A stretch of DNA of 64,000 nucleotides. Origin: Pleurostoma richardsiae (Eukaryota; Ascomycota; Sordariomycetes; Calosphaeriales; Pleurostomataceae). Below the pieces are notes generated by a model. The model was not told where the DNA came from and did no database searches. It was given only the letters and a program-made list of their open reading frames with translations. The position numbers and the translations under genes are program-made. The stretch spans positions 1,674,001 to 1,738,000 of the forward strand of contig JANBVO010000001.1 of NCBI GenBank assembly GCA_030052745.1, given 5' to 3'. This document shows, piece by piece, positions 34,801 through 46,107 of the stretch (its first letter is position 1; the number at the start of each line of letters is the position of its first letter).

Positions 34801-37800
34801 TTCCCGTACACTGAGACCACGGAGCTTTTGCGATCCGGACCGGCTGGGACAGGCGATGGCCCGACACTCAACAGAGTGCTCGACGCTTGGCTTGGCCTTC
34901 TTGAGCCATCCGGTAACAAGTCGTCTGAGCTCGGGGACTGGCTGCGGCTGCCGGCCGTGCCTCCTCTCCCGCTCAGTGAGCCCTGCGAGACTGACGAGTC
35001 TGAGGGCGGCTGCGGTGGCCGAGACGCTGGCTTCGGGAAATTCTCAAGAACATTCGACGAGGCGTTTAGTGTCTCTAGCTTGTTTGCCCACCATATATCC
35101 ATCGGTAACTTCCTGATATTGTTGCCTCGGACATCGAGTACCTTCAGCTCAGTTAGGCATCCGATCTCTGGAGGTAGTTCTCCGACAGAGTTGTTGGCGA
35201 TGCTGAAGTGTTCGAGCCTCCGCAGATTACCTAGCTGATTAGGCAGAGATACGAAATAGTTTCTGTCGAGGATCAGCCGCTCCAGGTTGGGAACATTGTT
35301 AAATGTGTCGTCAATGCTGGCTAGCTGGGCGTTTGACAGGTTGAGAAGCTTCAGCGTAGGGACGGGTGACGTGATATCGAATTTGGTGATCGGATTGGCA
35401 TTCAGCTTCAGTGCACGGAGGCGCTCAAACCTTCCGATGAACTGCGAGATGGCATTGTGATCTGCCGTTAGGATTTCGAGCTTCGGCAGCTCGGAGATGG
35501 CGTCAATGCTGGAGATGGCGTTGTACTTAACGTCCAGCTCGCGAAGGTTTTGCAGATTCTTGAAGGACTCCGGCACCGAGCCTGTCAGCCTGTTGTTTGT
35601 GACCACGAACCTCTCCATGTTTCTGAGGCTTCCGATCGTGTCGGGAAAGCTCGAGACCAGGTTGAAGCTCATGTCCAGGTCTACCAAGCTCTCCAAGTCG
35701 CAGAGGAAGCTCGGGAACTTCTCTAGGAAATTGGAGGACAAGTTTAGTGTCCTCAAGGCTTTATATGCACCGAAGTACGGCGGGAGGTATTTCAGCCGAT
35801 TGTTCGCCAAATTCAACTTCAGCAGGCCGGTGAGCCCATGGAGCTCCGCGTGCTCTAGAGATTCCAGACGGTTGTTAGATACGTCGAGGAAGGTCAGCCT
35901 GCTCGCCCTGCTGAAACTCGGTGGTAGCTTCCGCGCCTCATTATAATTGTACTTTATGTCGCGCAGGTTTTGGCATGACTGGATGAAATCTCGAGGGAGG
36001 TCTAGGGAGAGATTTCTCGACAAGTTAAGGGTGATAATCTCTGGCGCCTTGGAGTAGAGTGAGATGGGGATGGTGACGATGTTCCGACCGGACAAATCGA
36101 CGTGGTTGTACTTTTGCATCCGTCCAAAACCGATGTCATGGGTGATAGCATGAAAGTCACTCTCCCTTGAGGAGAGGAAGAGGAAGCGACATAGGTAGCC
36201 GTTGTCCTCTCGTCCGATCTCCTCGATCTTGTCCCGCTCCTCATAGCCAACTTGTTGGAGGAGCCTCTTCTGTATCAGGAGAGGCCGTTCAGCCGGTGAC
36301 AAGATGCGAACCAAATCATGCTTCTTGAGGACGATGTGGTAGTTATCCAGACCTTCCGTCACGTAAGACTTCTTAACGATCTGACCTATGACGTCTCGGA
36401 CGGACGCGTCGAGCGCCATCTGCAGAGTTGCGAAAGTTCCGTCGGACCGGAATACACGAATGCAGTACGGCGTCATCTTTTCTTCCGGTCTGGGGGGAGT
36501 CCCAACTTCCTCCTCTGTTTCGGGCACAGAGGAGACAGCTTCTTCGGCAGTCCTTCGCACCGCCCAGCTGTCAGGTGCATTCCATGCGCCGTTCGGGCCG
36601 GGCTGCTCAGACGGTCGGCGCTCTGCTTCAGGCTTCTTGAGCAAGGCACCTGGCTCCATCGGCGTCAATGGTAGTGGCCTGCTCAAAATGCCCTCCATGT
36701 CACTCAAGTTGGTGTCCAAATGATACACAGTCCCTCCCTCCTGCGTCCTGTCCTTGGGCCCAATAAGCTCGTCGGCATCGTCATGGTACCTATGAGAGCG
36801 GCTGCCTTTCTTCGCGAAAGGGAATTTGTTATTGAAGGTAGCTTGGCGGTTATACTCAGCTTGCAGTCCCTGTGGGTTTACGAATTCCGCCCAAGCCTGG
36901 CCGTACGGAAGAGCAGGATCAGCTTTAGGGAACTCCTGCCGAGATGGCTGCCTCGAGATTGTAGAGGGCATCTTCTTGAGCTGTGACGTAGTGGATGGTG
37001 GTTCATCCTTGTCCTTGGACCTCCGGAGCCGGCCGAGGAACCCTCTCTTCTGATGACCCCCAGGGGAGGTCGCGCCGTCGACAGTCCCATGCCGCGCAGT
37101 GAAGTAACTGGCACCGCTATGCCCGCTTGGCGTCGGACTCTGTGCCCGTGATCTCCCACCAAACATTGTCGAACCGTTCCCTTTGGTGGGCGGGATGCTG
37201 ACTGTCGAGTCCTCCCTGCTTACCGACGGCCTGAGAGCCCTTGGATCTTCATTGCTCTTATTGTGACGGTGGGTGCGTCCCGGAATATGCACGACTGAGT
37301 GCCCGGAGCGGGAGGAAGACGAGGTTTTTGGTGGGACTTGAGCTGAAGACTCGCTCATGAAGCGCTGCCGATCGGGTCCTGCGAGAACTCCTCGGATGGG
37401 AGCCTCGCCAAAACGTGCAATGTCCTGCGACAGCGTTGGTCAGCCTTGCGCTCAACTGAGAAAGGTGCGAAAAGATGATGATGAAAAAGAGTAAGCAGCG
37501 GGCCTGCCGGCAACTAGTTTGGACTGAAAAAGGGAGCATGACAAGGCTGCAAGGAAAAGAAGGAACGCACCTCAGCCTCTTGATACAGAAATGGGACGAC
37601 CTCCGGCGCTGGTACGGGCGTTCGTGGGCGGGACGACGAAGGCGAAGCATCTCTGCCGTGATCTGTGGCGTTGGAGTAGTTGCGATCGCGGTGCGGGCGA
37701 TTGTGGCTGTAGGAGTGCGAGCGGTGTTCCTTCCCCGTTGTGGAAGGTGGTAGGCTGGTCTCCGACGAGTCTTTGCCGGGAAACTCTTCGCCAAAGAAAC

Positions 37801-38621
37801 CTTGCAGCTTTCTCAACCCTCCTCTCTTGTCGCTGTATTTGGATGCCTGGCTGCTGGCGGTCGTTGTCACGCTCGCCACGGAGGGCCGTCGCTCGTCGTT
37901 GAAGTATGCCTCCGAGGAGTCGTTGCTGCCGGGCGTCTGCGCCTGGCGGGATATGCTTGGGCGAAAAGGCGGGGACAGCTGCGAGGCCGTGGAGAGGTTG
38001 TCGCTCGAGTCATTGTAGAAGCTCGTCGGCACTGCACCGGCGGACGGCGACGGGCCGGATATGCTGCCGTTGCCTGTCGACATCCACGGAGCGACCTGCT
38101 GCATTGAGGAGCCACCGGCGGCAGCAGCAGCGGGATTCTGCTGCTGGGGCGGCGGAGCACGGTTAGCTGCGGAGTCGAGGACGGCGAGGTCACGGCGGTA
38201 GTTGGTGAGGTCGCTCATTCTGTGATCGCGGAAGGAGGATCCATTGGAATTAGTAGACGACGGCGACAGCGTGAGGCGCGAGACCGGTGTGGACGTCGGG
38301 GATATCTGGGCATCTGATTCTTTGAAAGACCTGTATCATGGAGGCGCCCGACGCAGGGCCCTGTCAGCCTCGCTTTTGCTCTCCAACGAGCTGGTTGTTT
38401 CGGACGGCCCGCTGAGACAATGACTTGTCTACTCACCTGTCAACAATGTTCCCATCATCGTCGGTCTTCAGCTTCGTAGGAGCAGCGCGTCTGGAGCTCA
38501 GAGAAGAGGTGGCGGCGGTCGGTGTGGCCGGGTTGGGCTTGACAGTGCTCGTGGACTGCGCGCTGTCGGTGCTGGAGCTCGTGAGAGAGCTGAAGCGCGA
38601 AGCGGGCTCGTTCCTGGCCAT
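31843..38621 (-). CDS. CYR1: Adenylate cyclase (fungal LRR / PP2C-like / class III catalytic domain type)
   Basis: Makes cAMP from ATP for PKA signalling. Exons 38621-38437, 38330-37571, 37424-32100 and 32043-31843 give 2156 aa, close to known filamentous-fungal adenylate cyclases. The N-terminal 600 residues are Ser/Pro-rich and disordered. A Ras-associating domain starts near residue 630 (YCIRVFRSDGTFATLQMAL). Leucine-rich repeats run from about 760 to 1410 (ITLNLSRNLSL, LDVSNNRLESL), interrupted near 34680-35060 by a low-complexity Ser/Gly insert. A PP2C-like domain follows at about 1440-1710 (LLGLFDGQ, TVAYLQGQELYVANVGDVQAML). The catalytic domain is at about 1769-1960 with AIVFTDIKNSTNLWE and EVKTEGDAFMVSFPT. 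The C-terminal LALRHMLRGGAPIASLNDLRIP matches the CAP-interacting end. Membrane-associated, activated by G-alpha and Ras by family knowledge. Confidence 0.97.
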
Positions 38622-41119
38622 TGTCACCGAGCCCGTTCAGCAGAGCTTCATGCTAGCTGGTGGGTGTTGGGGCCATAGCATTCTGAAGGGGAGAAAGCTT
38701 CGATTTAGGTCATCGCGTATGGCATCGAGTCTCTATTGATTGCGGAACGAGTTGCGAGGAGAGCACGCCAATAGCGCTATCTGCCGCCGTGCAGGTCGAC
38801 AGAGGGCTGGATGAAGGCGCACAGTACACAGTCCCCCGGGTCCCCCAGTCTTGAAGCTAGCAGGGCTGCGGGCGCAGGCCAGCGCGGCGGTAGGGTTCAC
38901 AGTGGCGTGGTTCACTGCGGGCGCCAAGTGGGCGAAAGCTAGTGCGGAAGAATCAACCCTGTACTGTGTGCGTGCGTCTGTAGGTGTGGCGTATGATCTC
39001 TTTTGCGTCGTGCAGGTTCCGTCAGATTGGTGTTTTGTGCATTGCAATGTCGCAAGACAAGGGTTTGCTTGGGTGGCAGGCTGCTTGGTTGGGGGAGGGG
39101 GTTGGCGAAACGTATCTCGCCGGAGCTCTGGATGGCTCTCGCCGTCAGGTACTTCTACACGCTAGGTAGGTAGTCACAATGAGGGCGACGAGGATTACTA
39201 TGTTATGGCCATGACATGAAGCCGGTATCATCATATCAAAGCATCATGAATCCGCAGATGATGGATGGAGGGTGCATCTCGGAAGGATCTCTCAGTCGAC
39301 ACATCTACGCATAGAGGGAGCACTACCTATGCACAAGCTCGTCGAGTAATGTCTCACAAATGTCTTGTTGGCACTGTGGGAAGGACACAGAGTCTATTTG
39401 CGGATTAGAGTTCTCTTTTATCTTGTTCCAGCTAACCTCATCCTCTCCGCTCGGGGTTTTGGCGCGACCGGAATCCTTCAAAGCATCTGCTTCTGATCTC
39501 CAACACACTGAGACTGCTGATTGATATTGGCTCTTCACGGTTGAGGGCACCATCCCGGCTGCTGGCCGTGAAAAAAGCAGAACCTAGACAACCTCCACTG
39601 ACCCGGGCTGCGGTTCTTTGTGTGTGTGTGTTCTTGGATGGCATTGGTTCGATGCGCGTTCCCGGTTCCAAGGTTCGCCCACCTTGCTTGGTTCCCCATT
39701 CAGCCCATTGAGCCGATGCCGTGCCAAAGTGCGATCAGTGCTCCCTCCACGTTTTAGCTTTTCACCCTTGCCGTGCCCAGCCGTGGGCCGTCGGTCGCCA
39801 TTCCAGGGATGGCTCGTGTTGGTGAAAGAAGGGAGGCTCTTTGATGTCCTCCTATTTGTGGTCAGCAGGCGCATTGGCCAAGCATCTCGTCTCCCATCGT
39901 ATGGAGACCTGCGGTCCGAACAGCGGGGCCGAAGAGGACCAAAGGATCCCTTGTTAGGCTCAAGTCAATTACTCCAGGAGTCCAGAGCACCTTAATTGGG
40001 TACATAGTAGAAACCTGCATCACTCGAGATCGAAACGGTTAATGAGGATACGGAGCGCCTTATCTCGTGCCTCGGCGCTTCCCGCCGTACACTCTTGCTC
40101 TTGTTTCCGTCTCCGTCTCCAAGTGATCTGAGCAGAGCGCTTATATGTCTAAAATCATTAACGAGAGGATCGGCTGCTCTTCCAGTCCCTACGGCCTGTC
40201 CAGCAACGAACCACCTGCCGACGCCATTCCTGCCGGTGCGGTCAACGGTCGCGGAATCGGGCCTTTAGGCCCATGCACGAGGCGGAGGCTGACGGCATGC
40301 GTAACCGGTAGCGACTTGTGACCGACCGTCTTGTGTTCCATCTCGTCTGTGCTCTTCAGTAACAAACACAATGTGGGCGAGACGCAGCCACGTTCGGCGC
40401 CTGCCATCCTCTACTCGATCGGATAAGGCACGCTACACGGAAGACATATGGAGCTTGTTGGTACGGCCGAGAGCGTGAACCGGCTCTAGAGAATAATTTT
40501 GAGGTGATGTATGTCATCCTGACGATAACATCATGTTCAAGCGACTCGGGTTCTCGCTTAGGCGAACCCCGGCTTCCCCACAAGCATCCGACGGATGGAT
40601 CTGCCACCGGACCCTGCATCCCGTTTCCGGTGCCGCATCTGGCGTTGTGATGCGGCTTGGAACAAGAGACAAGGTATGCGGGAAAGGCTCGGCCACAGAT
40701 ATATCTCTGCTGAAACAGAACCTCCGTACGGACGTCTCCCATGTCTGTTAGTGCTCCGGCGCGGAGAACACAGCACCGGCGCGATCCGTACGTTTCGGTA
40801 AGCACCGTTTCTTCTGAGCCTCGAGGTCGTTGGGGCTTATCTGCTACAGCGGGATGTACGTCAAGCAAGAGGCAAGTTGATGGGAAAGCACATCAGAAAG
40901 ATAGACTTCGAACAGGCGTGCTTTCATTGGTAACGCTAGCTCGTTAGCTGAAGAAAGTTTGTGTAAGACATATACCATGCAAATGGTTAGCCAGCTAGCT
41001 TTTCTGTCAAGCAACATGTGCCGTGTGTATCTTGCGATGTTGTCGGTGTGTTCCGACTGCGGCCAGATCTTGCTACTCTTAGTGACGGGCCACAGAGTCC
41101 CCGCAGGAGCCGCTACAAT
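38622..41119. other. Intergenic region between adenylate cyclase and the RTC4-like gene
   Basis: About 2.5 kb. It contains a CTAGGTAGGTAG element at about 39163-39174. All frames are short or low-quality, and I see no gene, tRNA or mobile element. Confidence 0.5.
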
Positions 41120-42838
41120 TCAAACGTCCGATAGTGACGATAGATCGCTCTCCTCACCGTCCAACGCGTCAAGTCTTCCATTTCCCCTGTCACCGATGAC
41201 CTGCTCGTCACTGTCCTCGTCGAGCTTGTGTACTGTATCCCCCTTGTCGTCATTGAGCAGATCACCAAGAGCACGGCTCTCCTTCATGACGGCTCGGGCA
41301 GATTTCTCGTCGACGCGCATGTCTTCCCGGATGAATTCGACGCAGAGCTCAGGAATAAGCACCGTCTGCACGTAGCTCGTATGTCCTCGAGCAGAGATGA
41401 GGCGATCCTGCACTGCCCTCTTCTTCAGGAGAGCTGAGAACTGCTTGATTATGCCCTCAGTCATGGCCCGCAGTCCGCGCAGGCCATAGTATCCCGGCGT
41501 CAAGCTCTCCTCGGTCTTGAAGAGCGTCCTGCTCTTGCCCGTCTTAATGTTCCGCTCAAGCAAGTCAGCCGAGTGCGAGGCCCCTCCTTCGATAAGATTC
41601 GCCAAGAATCTACGATGGTCGGCTATGCGAGACTCCAGCTTGTCCCATCTAATCTCTGGATAGCCTCTTGAATGCCACTCCTCCTCGGCCTCTTTCTTCT
41701 TGTGCATGCGGCAGAACTTGGTCTGCTGGCCAATGGACATGCGCGGCTTCTTGGAGAATGACTGCAGCATCTCTCGGTCTACCGGCTCACTGCACATCGG
41801 GCAAACTGCTAGCCTCGAGTCATCCGTTTCTATTCTCAGGATAGCAGGTGCTTCATCATCGTGTGTATGGTTAATAAGCGCGCTGCCCTCGTCGTCTGCA
41901 GGCACCTCGCACTCTTTCCCGGGGGCATCATAACCCATGGGTATTATGAGCTTCGCTGTCTGGGACGCCTCATCTTCAGAGAGTGACTCTCTCCTCTGCT
42001 TTTTCGGCTTCTTCGAGGGCACTCTGAGAATCTCGTTTTTCTTCGAAGGACTCTCCTCTAGATAAGCTCCTCTATCCGGAACTCTGAATGAGGTCTTGAC
42101 TGCATCAGGGGTCCAGCCAGGGGTATCCGTGGGAATCTTAAGCCCCCCTCTGGGCGTTTGTGGGGTCCCGGGCGCACGAGGACCTATTCTCAACGACCTC
42201 GAGTCGTCGTCTGAGGAGACATCCTCCTGTCTTGCGCTAGTCGACGCCCTATACGTCTTAACCCTTTTTGCAGCGGCAGGCTTTGACATGAATCCTCGTG
42301 CGTGATGACCGCCTAGCTCGTCGCGAACCACGGTCCCATTCGACTTCGTCCGCTTCGAAGCTCGCGAGTCGTCACTTGCTGAAGCCACGTTGTCATCTTC
42401 TTGCGCGGCTCGTTTAGCTAGCTTCGTATTCGTGGACGGTGTAAACTTTCCAGCTTGGCGGCTCGATCGCCTCGTCGGCGGTGCACCTCGGGGTGTGGCT
42501 GGAGCTTTCTTCTCGTTGTAAATTGTCCCGCTGGCTTTACGGCTTCCATCTCGTGGTTCATGTCTTCCAGAATCCGGACGAAAGTTAGTTCTCTGAATAT
42601 TCGCTGCAGTCGTCCGCTTGTCGTCTTCGTCGGATGAATCAAGTTCCTGCGCACCAGCCGGGCGACCAGTATCATCGTCTTCGTCCTCGTCATCCGTAGA
42701 GAGGGGCGGCGCATCTACGGATGCCGGCTCCCTCACCTTCTTCATCTCGATCTCTTCCCGCGGCTGGCCCCCTACAATTTTCAGGAGCCCCTGTGGCCGG
42801 CTTCTCCAGCTAAGACCAACTCGGCGCTCACCAGACAT
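41120..42838 (-). CDS. RTC4-like protein (restriction of telomere capping 4 family)
   Basis: A single exon of 572 aa. Residues 1-320 are disordered: acidic runs (STDDEDEDDD, SSDEDD), basic nuclear-localisation-like patches (SKKPKKQRR, SKRTKSN) and several SP/TP sites. The C-terminal domain begins with a possible zinc-binding set, CPMC followed by a C-x2-H (KFCRMH). It continues with WDKLESRIADHRRFL, a PGYYGLRGLRAM motif and a VLIPELCVEFIREDM segment, which is the RTC4 domain as I recall it. Yeast RTC4 affects telomere uncapping phenotypes; the biochemical role is unknown. A nuclear location is inferred from composition. No intron is needed. Confidence 0.8.
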   Translation of the reverse strand: MSGERRVGLSWRSRPQGLLKIVGGQPREEIEMKKVREPASVDAPPLSTDDEDEDDDTGRPAGAQELDSSDEDDKRTTAANIQRTNFRPDSGRHEPRDGSRKASGTIYNEKKAPATPRGAPPTRRSSRQAGKFTPSTNTKLAKRAAQEDDNVASASDDSRASKRTKSNGTVVRDELGGHHARGFMSKPAAAKRVKTYRASTSARQEDVSSDDDSRSLRIGPRAPGTPQTPRGGLKIPTDTPGWTPDAVKTSFRVPDRGAYLEESPSKKNEILRVPSKKPKKQRRESLSEDEASQTAKLIIPMGYDAPGKECEVPADDEGSALINHTHDDEAPAILRIETDDSRLAVCPMCSEPVDREMLQSFSKKPRMSIGQQTKFCRMHKKKEAEEEWHSRGYPEIRWDKLESRIADHRRFLANLIEGGASHSADLLERNIKTGKSRTLFKTEESLTPGYYGLRGLRAMTEGIIKQFSALLKKRAVQDRLISARGHTSYVQTVLIPELCVEFIREDMRVDEKSARAVMKESRALGDLLNDDKGDTVHKLDEDSDEQVIGDRGNGRLDALDGEESDLSSLSDV

Positions 42839-43785
42839 ATCTTGTCATAAAGAAACAACGGTCAAGCTGGCCGGTCACTCTGGACTACTCGTGACGAGTC
42901 CGAGGCAGAGTTGAGAGGTATTCCGCGTACAGGTCTCGATAAGATCAGAGCTGCACGCCGATAAAGGCATAAAGCAGGGTGCAAGGCACGAGTGGATGAT
43001 GCTCAAGCGGCAGGAAACCCAGCCAGTGGCAAAGGGGAATAGTCCACATAAACAGCAATGTTCTGGCGCCGTTAGCCTTAAAGTTGACAATACGAGGAGG
43101 AAGAGGGAGCGAGAATCAATCGCCATTTTACTTGAGATGAAGCTAAGGTAGTCAACGAACCTTATGCATATGGCCGAGGTCAGGCATGCGGCGATCGAGA
43201 TGTGCAGAATTGGACACCTTATTATGTCCTGTCCTGGGATACTTCAAAGGGTCCCATAGTAGTCACAGTCAATCAGCTCTGCTGTATCGTGACGAGCTCG
43301 ATTCCGGCGATTCACAGCTTCAACACCTTTGAAAGGGGCTTGAAACGTCGTGGTAAGGCAATCACTGTAGTCCCGCGGTGGTACATCCAATGGTATCGAG
43401 CAGTCGCGCTAAATTTAACGACGCGTTAAGGAACCTCGATTAGCGCAGAACCGCACCCCTGCAGACCATACATAAGTACCTACCTAACAGCGCTGATAAC
43501 AAGAGAAGCCAAAGCAGCGTTCTAGAAACGATGAAGCGACATCCATCGTGTTCCCTTGTACAATATTCGCCGCGACTAGCCACTTTGGCCTACCTAAGGT
43601 GAGATAGGGTACCTTCTGGGAACCGTAAGCAGTCAGGTAAAGATACAACTACCTAAGGTAGACTTTCATATTTGCAAGGGCTCCAAGACTCTATCTATGG
43701 ACGACTCCTGCTGTACACGTGCCGACATAGATGTAAATGAGCTCAGGGTATCTCTCTGCTTAACAGTGCAATCGCAACAAAGATA
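42839..43785. other. Intergenic region upstream of the RTC4-like gene
   Basis: About 950 bp. The half nearest the dynamitin stop carries several recurrent elements: AAGTACCTACCTAA near 43474, CCTACCTAAGGT near 43589, GGGTACCTT near 43607, and a palindrome at 43649-43661. No gene. Confidence 0.5.
43649..43661. repeat. Short palindrome CTACCT-A-AGGTAG
   Basis: Perfect 6-bp arms with a 1-bp centre. A second copy lacking the outer base is about 60 bp away at 43590-43600. Recurrent intergenic motif. Confidence 0.85.
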
Positions 43786-45199
43786 TCATGACAGCTTGAC
43801 CATCTTCTCTTCAAGATCCTTGACCCAGCCTTCCATGACCTTCACGTTTCCCTTCATGGAGCCCTCGCCCTCCCTCACCGCCGCCTCCATCTTCTCCAGG
43901 CCTTCCCTCCACTGTTTGATGTCTGCTGCCATCTCCGCCTGGTTCTTCTCGATGCGGTCCAGCGTTTCGCCCGCAGTAGCTGCGTCAGAGTGTATAGCGC
44001 GCAGCGACCTTAGCCGGTCGAGCAGCGGCGGGAGGAGCGGCGTGAGATTCTCGATAGTCGGTAGCATACCGTATAGAGCGTTGATCTTGGCGGTCTGCTC
44101 GGAGTCGTCCGGCCCTGCAGCCTCGGCGGGTGCGGCACCGGTGGAGGCAAGGGCTTCCTGGGCAGCCTTAGCCTGCCGCCGGGCCTTCTCCAGCTGGTCC
44201 GCCTCCTGAATCAGCGTGCGCACCCGCCGGCTGATGGTGTCCAGGGACGACGTCGATGCGTCCGACAGCGTGGATATCTGCTTTTGAAGCGTCTCCAAGG
44301 TGGGGGCGATGGCGCGGGGCAGCCCTCCCGCGTCTAGTTCTGGCAGGGCAGACGAACCGACCCCGATCGCCTTCTCCAGCAGCACGAGTCGACGGTCGAA
44401 GTCCGCGGCTTTGGCTAAGGCATGACTTTGCTCATATGTTGGCTCGTAGGTCACTGTATATGTCGCCAACTCTCCGTCGCCAGGGTGTTGACGGCTTCCC
44501 GCCTCTCTCTCGCCAGCACCAGCGGCGGGACCTACTCTGGTAGGGCGAAAACCGTATCCCTGCGCCAAGTCTTCGGGGTGCTTCGATATCTCCTCCAATA
44601 CTTGGCTCAGAGAGGCCAGCTCCTCATCTTGTTCCGTTTCTGGCGCCGCCTTTGGGGCGGCTGCCTTTTGCTTGCCGTATTCCTCCTTCGCTTCTTCGAT
44701 CTCACGCTTGAGACGGGCGATCTTCCGCTCCAGGCTCTCCCCCTCATCTTCGTCGCTCAGGTCCCCGAGCTCCTCGGTGCCGTCATCTAGAATGCGCTGC
44801 CGGCGATTGGAGGTCTTGTATGACTTTCTCTTCCCGTTCAGCCGATCTGAGAAATCCACTTCACGAGCGTCTACCTGTGCCGGGAGGAAGCGTGACCGAG
44901 CCTGGTCTATGTGTAGATGGGACCGTGAAATGCCGGGGGCATCCACCTCGTCATCATCGAACTCGTTGTCGGACTGTGATATCCCTGCCGTAGTCTGCCA
45001 CTTGATTTAGAAGGAATTTATCAGTAGCCAAGGTCCAAGTGTCCTTACCGGAACAGTAGAATTGTCATCTGTCAGCTCTGGGGTCTCGTAAATGTCCGGT
45101 GCCGAGTCCTGATGGGGTCAGTTGGACCTCGAAAGGAGGATATGGAGCTCTAGAGCTCACCAGGTCTGGCAGCGCCGCATATTTTCTGTTTAAAGCCAT
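43786..45199 (-). CDS. Dynactin subunit 2 (dynamitin)
   Basis: Subunit of the dynactin shoulder that links the p150Glued arm to the Arp1 filament and thus supports dynein transport and nuclear migration. Exons 45199-45161 (MALNRKYAALPDL), 45108-45049 (DSAPDIYETPEL) and 44994-43786 join in phase 0 to 435 aa. The N-terminal KYAALPDLDSAPDIYETPEL is the Arp1-binding peptide conserved from fungi to animals. VDFSDRLNGKRKSYKT and a series of coiled coils (ERKIARLKREIEEAKEEY, LVLLEKAIGVG, LEKMEAAVREGE) fill the rest, as in the dynamitin family. The first two exons are tiny and separated by short introns, so automatic models may truncate the N-terminus at the internal Met near 44946. Confidence 0.96.
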
Positions 45200-45734
45200 A
45201 TTTCAGTAGTTCAAAAGATGGGCGTGTTCTGAAGCAGCAGCAACGTATTGGATGTGTCTGTATGCTTGAATCGCGTTGAAGGACAGCTTTGGCGGTAAAG
45301 TGAAGGATGTTGCATCGCCTGGAGCTTGGAGCTCTACGCGACCCCCGTGCGGTAGGTTCCCGCGTCTCTCAGTAACTAGGGGGTGTACTTAGCGTCCACA
45401 ACCCAGACAGGCGGTACGTACCAGCACGTGGGTCTGACTGAGGAAAATACCATGCGAAATTCACATAAATTTCCCTCCATTTTATTTCTCTTCTTCCCCG
45501 TTCTCTGTCGAGCACAACGCAACTACTGCGCAGCACAGAGGTAAGCATGCTTTTCTTTTCCTTGCACTCGTCCTCCGTGTTGAATGATGTATCAAAATAG
45601 CATGTATTACCTGATTCTCTTTATGATGCTACCATTATCACCAAGATCTCTGACAACCGTCACCTTCACCCTCTTGTTGGCTAGCTACTGGTTGTGCTTA
45701 CTGCTAACGCACAACCGCTTCAGGTCTGGTGGCG
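45200..45734. other. Divergent promoter, dynamitin and molybdopterin synthase genes
   Basis: About 535 bp between start codons, with a CACGTG core near 45425 and a probable 5' UTR intron (45541-45723) of the plus-strand gene. Confidence 0.5.
45541..45723 (+). other. Probable 5' UTR intron of the molybdopterin synthase small subunit gene
   Basis: GTAAGC donor follows CACAGAG at 45541. A CTAAC branch-like site and a CTTCAG acceptor end at 45723, 11 bases before the ATG. Confidence 0.65.
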
Positions 45735-46037
45735 ATGTCCGCCGTCCCCAAGGCTCCGGAGGGCCATTTCAATGTCCTCTACTTTGCGAGCGCGAGCTCC
45801 TTGACTGCCAAAGAGTTCGAGCCCCTCCCTGCGCCGCTTCCGTTGAAGGACCTCTTCCCAACCTTGGAGAAGCTGTACCCCGGCATGAAGTCGAAGATTC
45901 TCGACTCGTGCCTGGTCACGGTGAATTTGAATTATGTCGAGGTGCCTGCCGAAGACGATAATGCCGAAGGGACCGAGCCGGTGGTGATCCAAGAAGGCGA
46001 TGAGGTCGCCATTATTCCCCCGGTCAGCTCGGGTTGA
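45735..46037 (+). CDS. cnxG: Molybdopterin synthase sulfur carrier subunit (MoaD/MOCS2A, CnxG type)
   Basis: Ubiquitin-fold sulfur carrier that donates thiocarboxylate sulfur to precursor Z in molybdenum cofactor synthesis, needed for nitrate reductase. 100 aa from the ATG at 45735. The family blocks are NVLYFASASSLT, LPLKDLFPTLEKLYP, SCLVTVNLNYV and the C-terminal GDEVAIIPPVSSG. The C-terminal glycine that becomes a thiocarboxylate is present. The preceding residue is Ser rather than the Gly of the animal and bacterial di-glycine end. The protein is cytosolic. It converges on the PSI-domain gene with only 70 bp between stop codons. Confidence 0.93.
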   Translation: MSAVPKAPEGHFNVLYFASASSLTAKEFEPLPAPLPLKDLFPTLEKLYPGMKSKILDSCLVTVNLNYVEVPAEDDNAEGTEPVVIQEGDEVAIIPPVSSG

Positions 46038-46107
46038 AACGTCGCACGCTCTTGAAATCTATGTGAATATCTTGCGCATGCATGTCCGCGAGAGACGCGG
46101 CAAGCCC

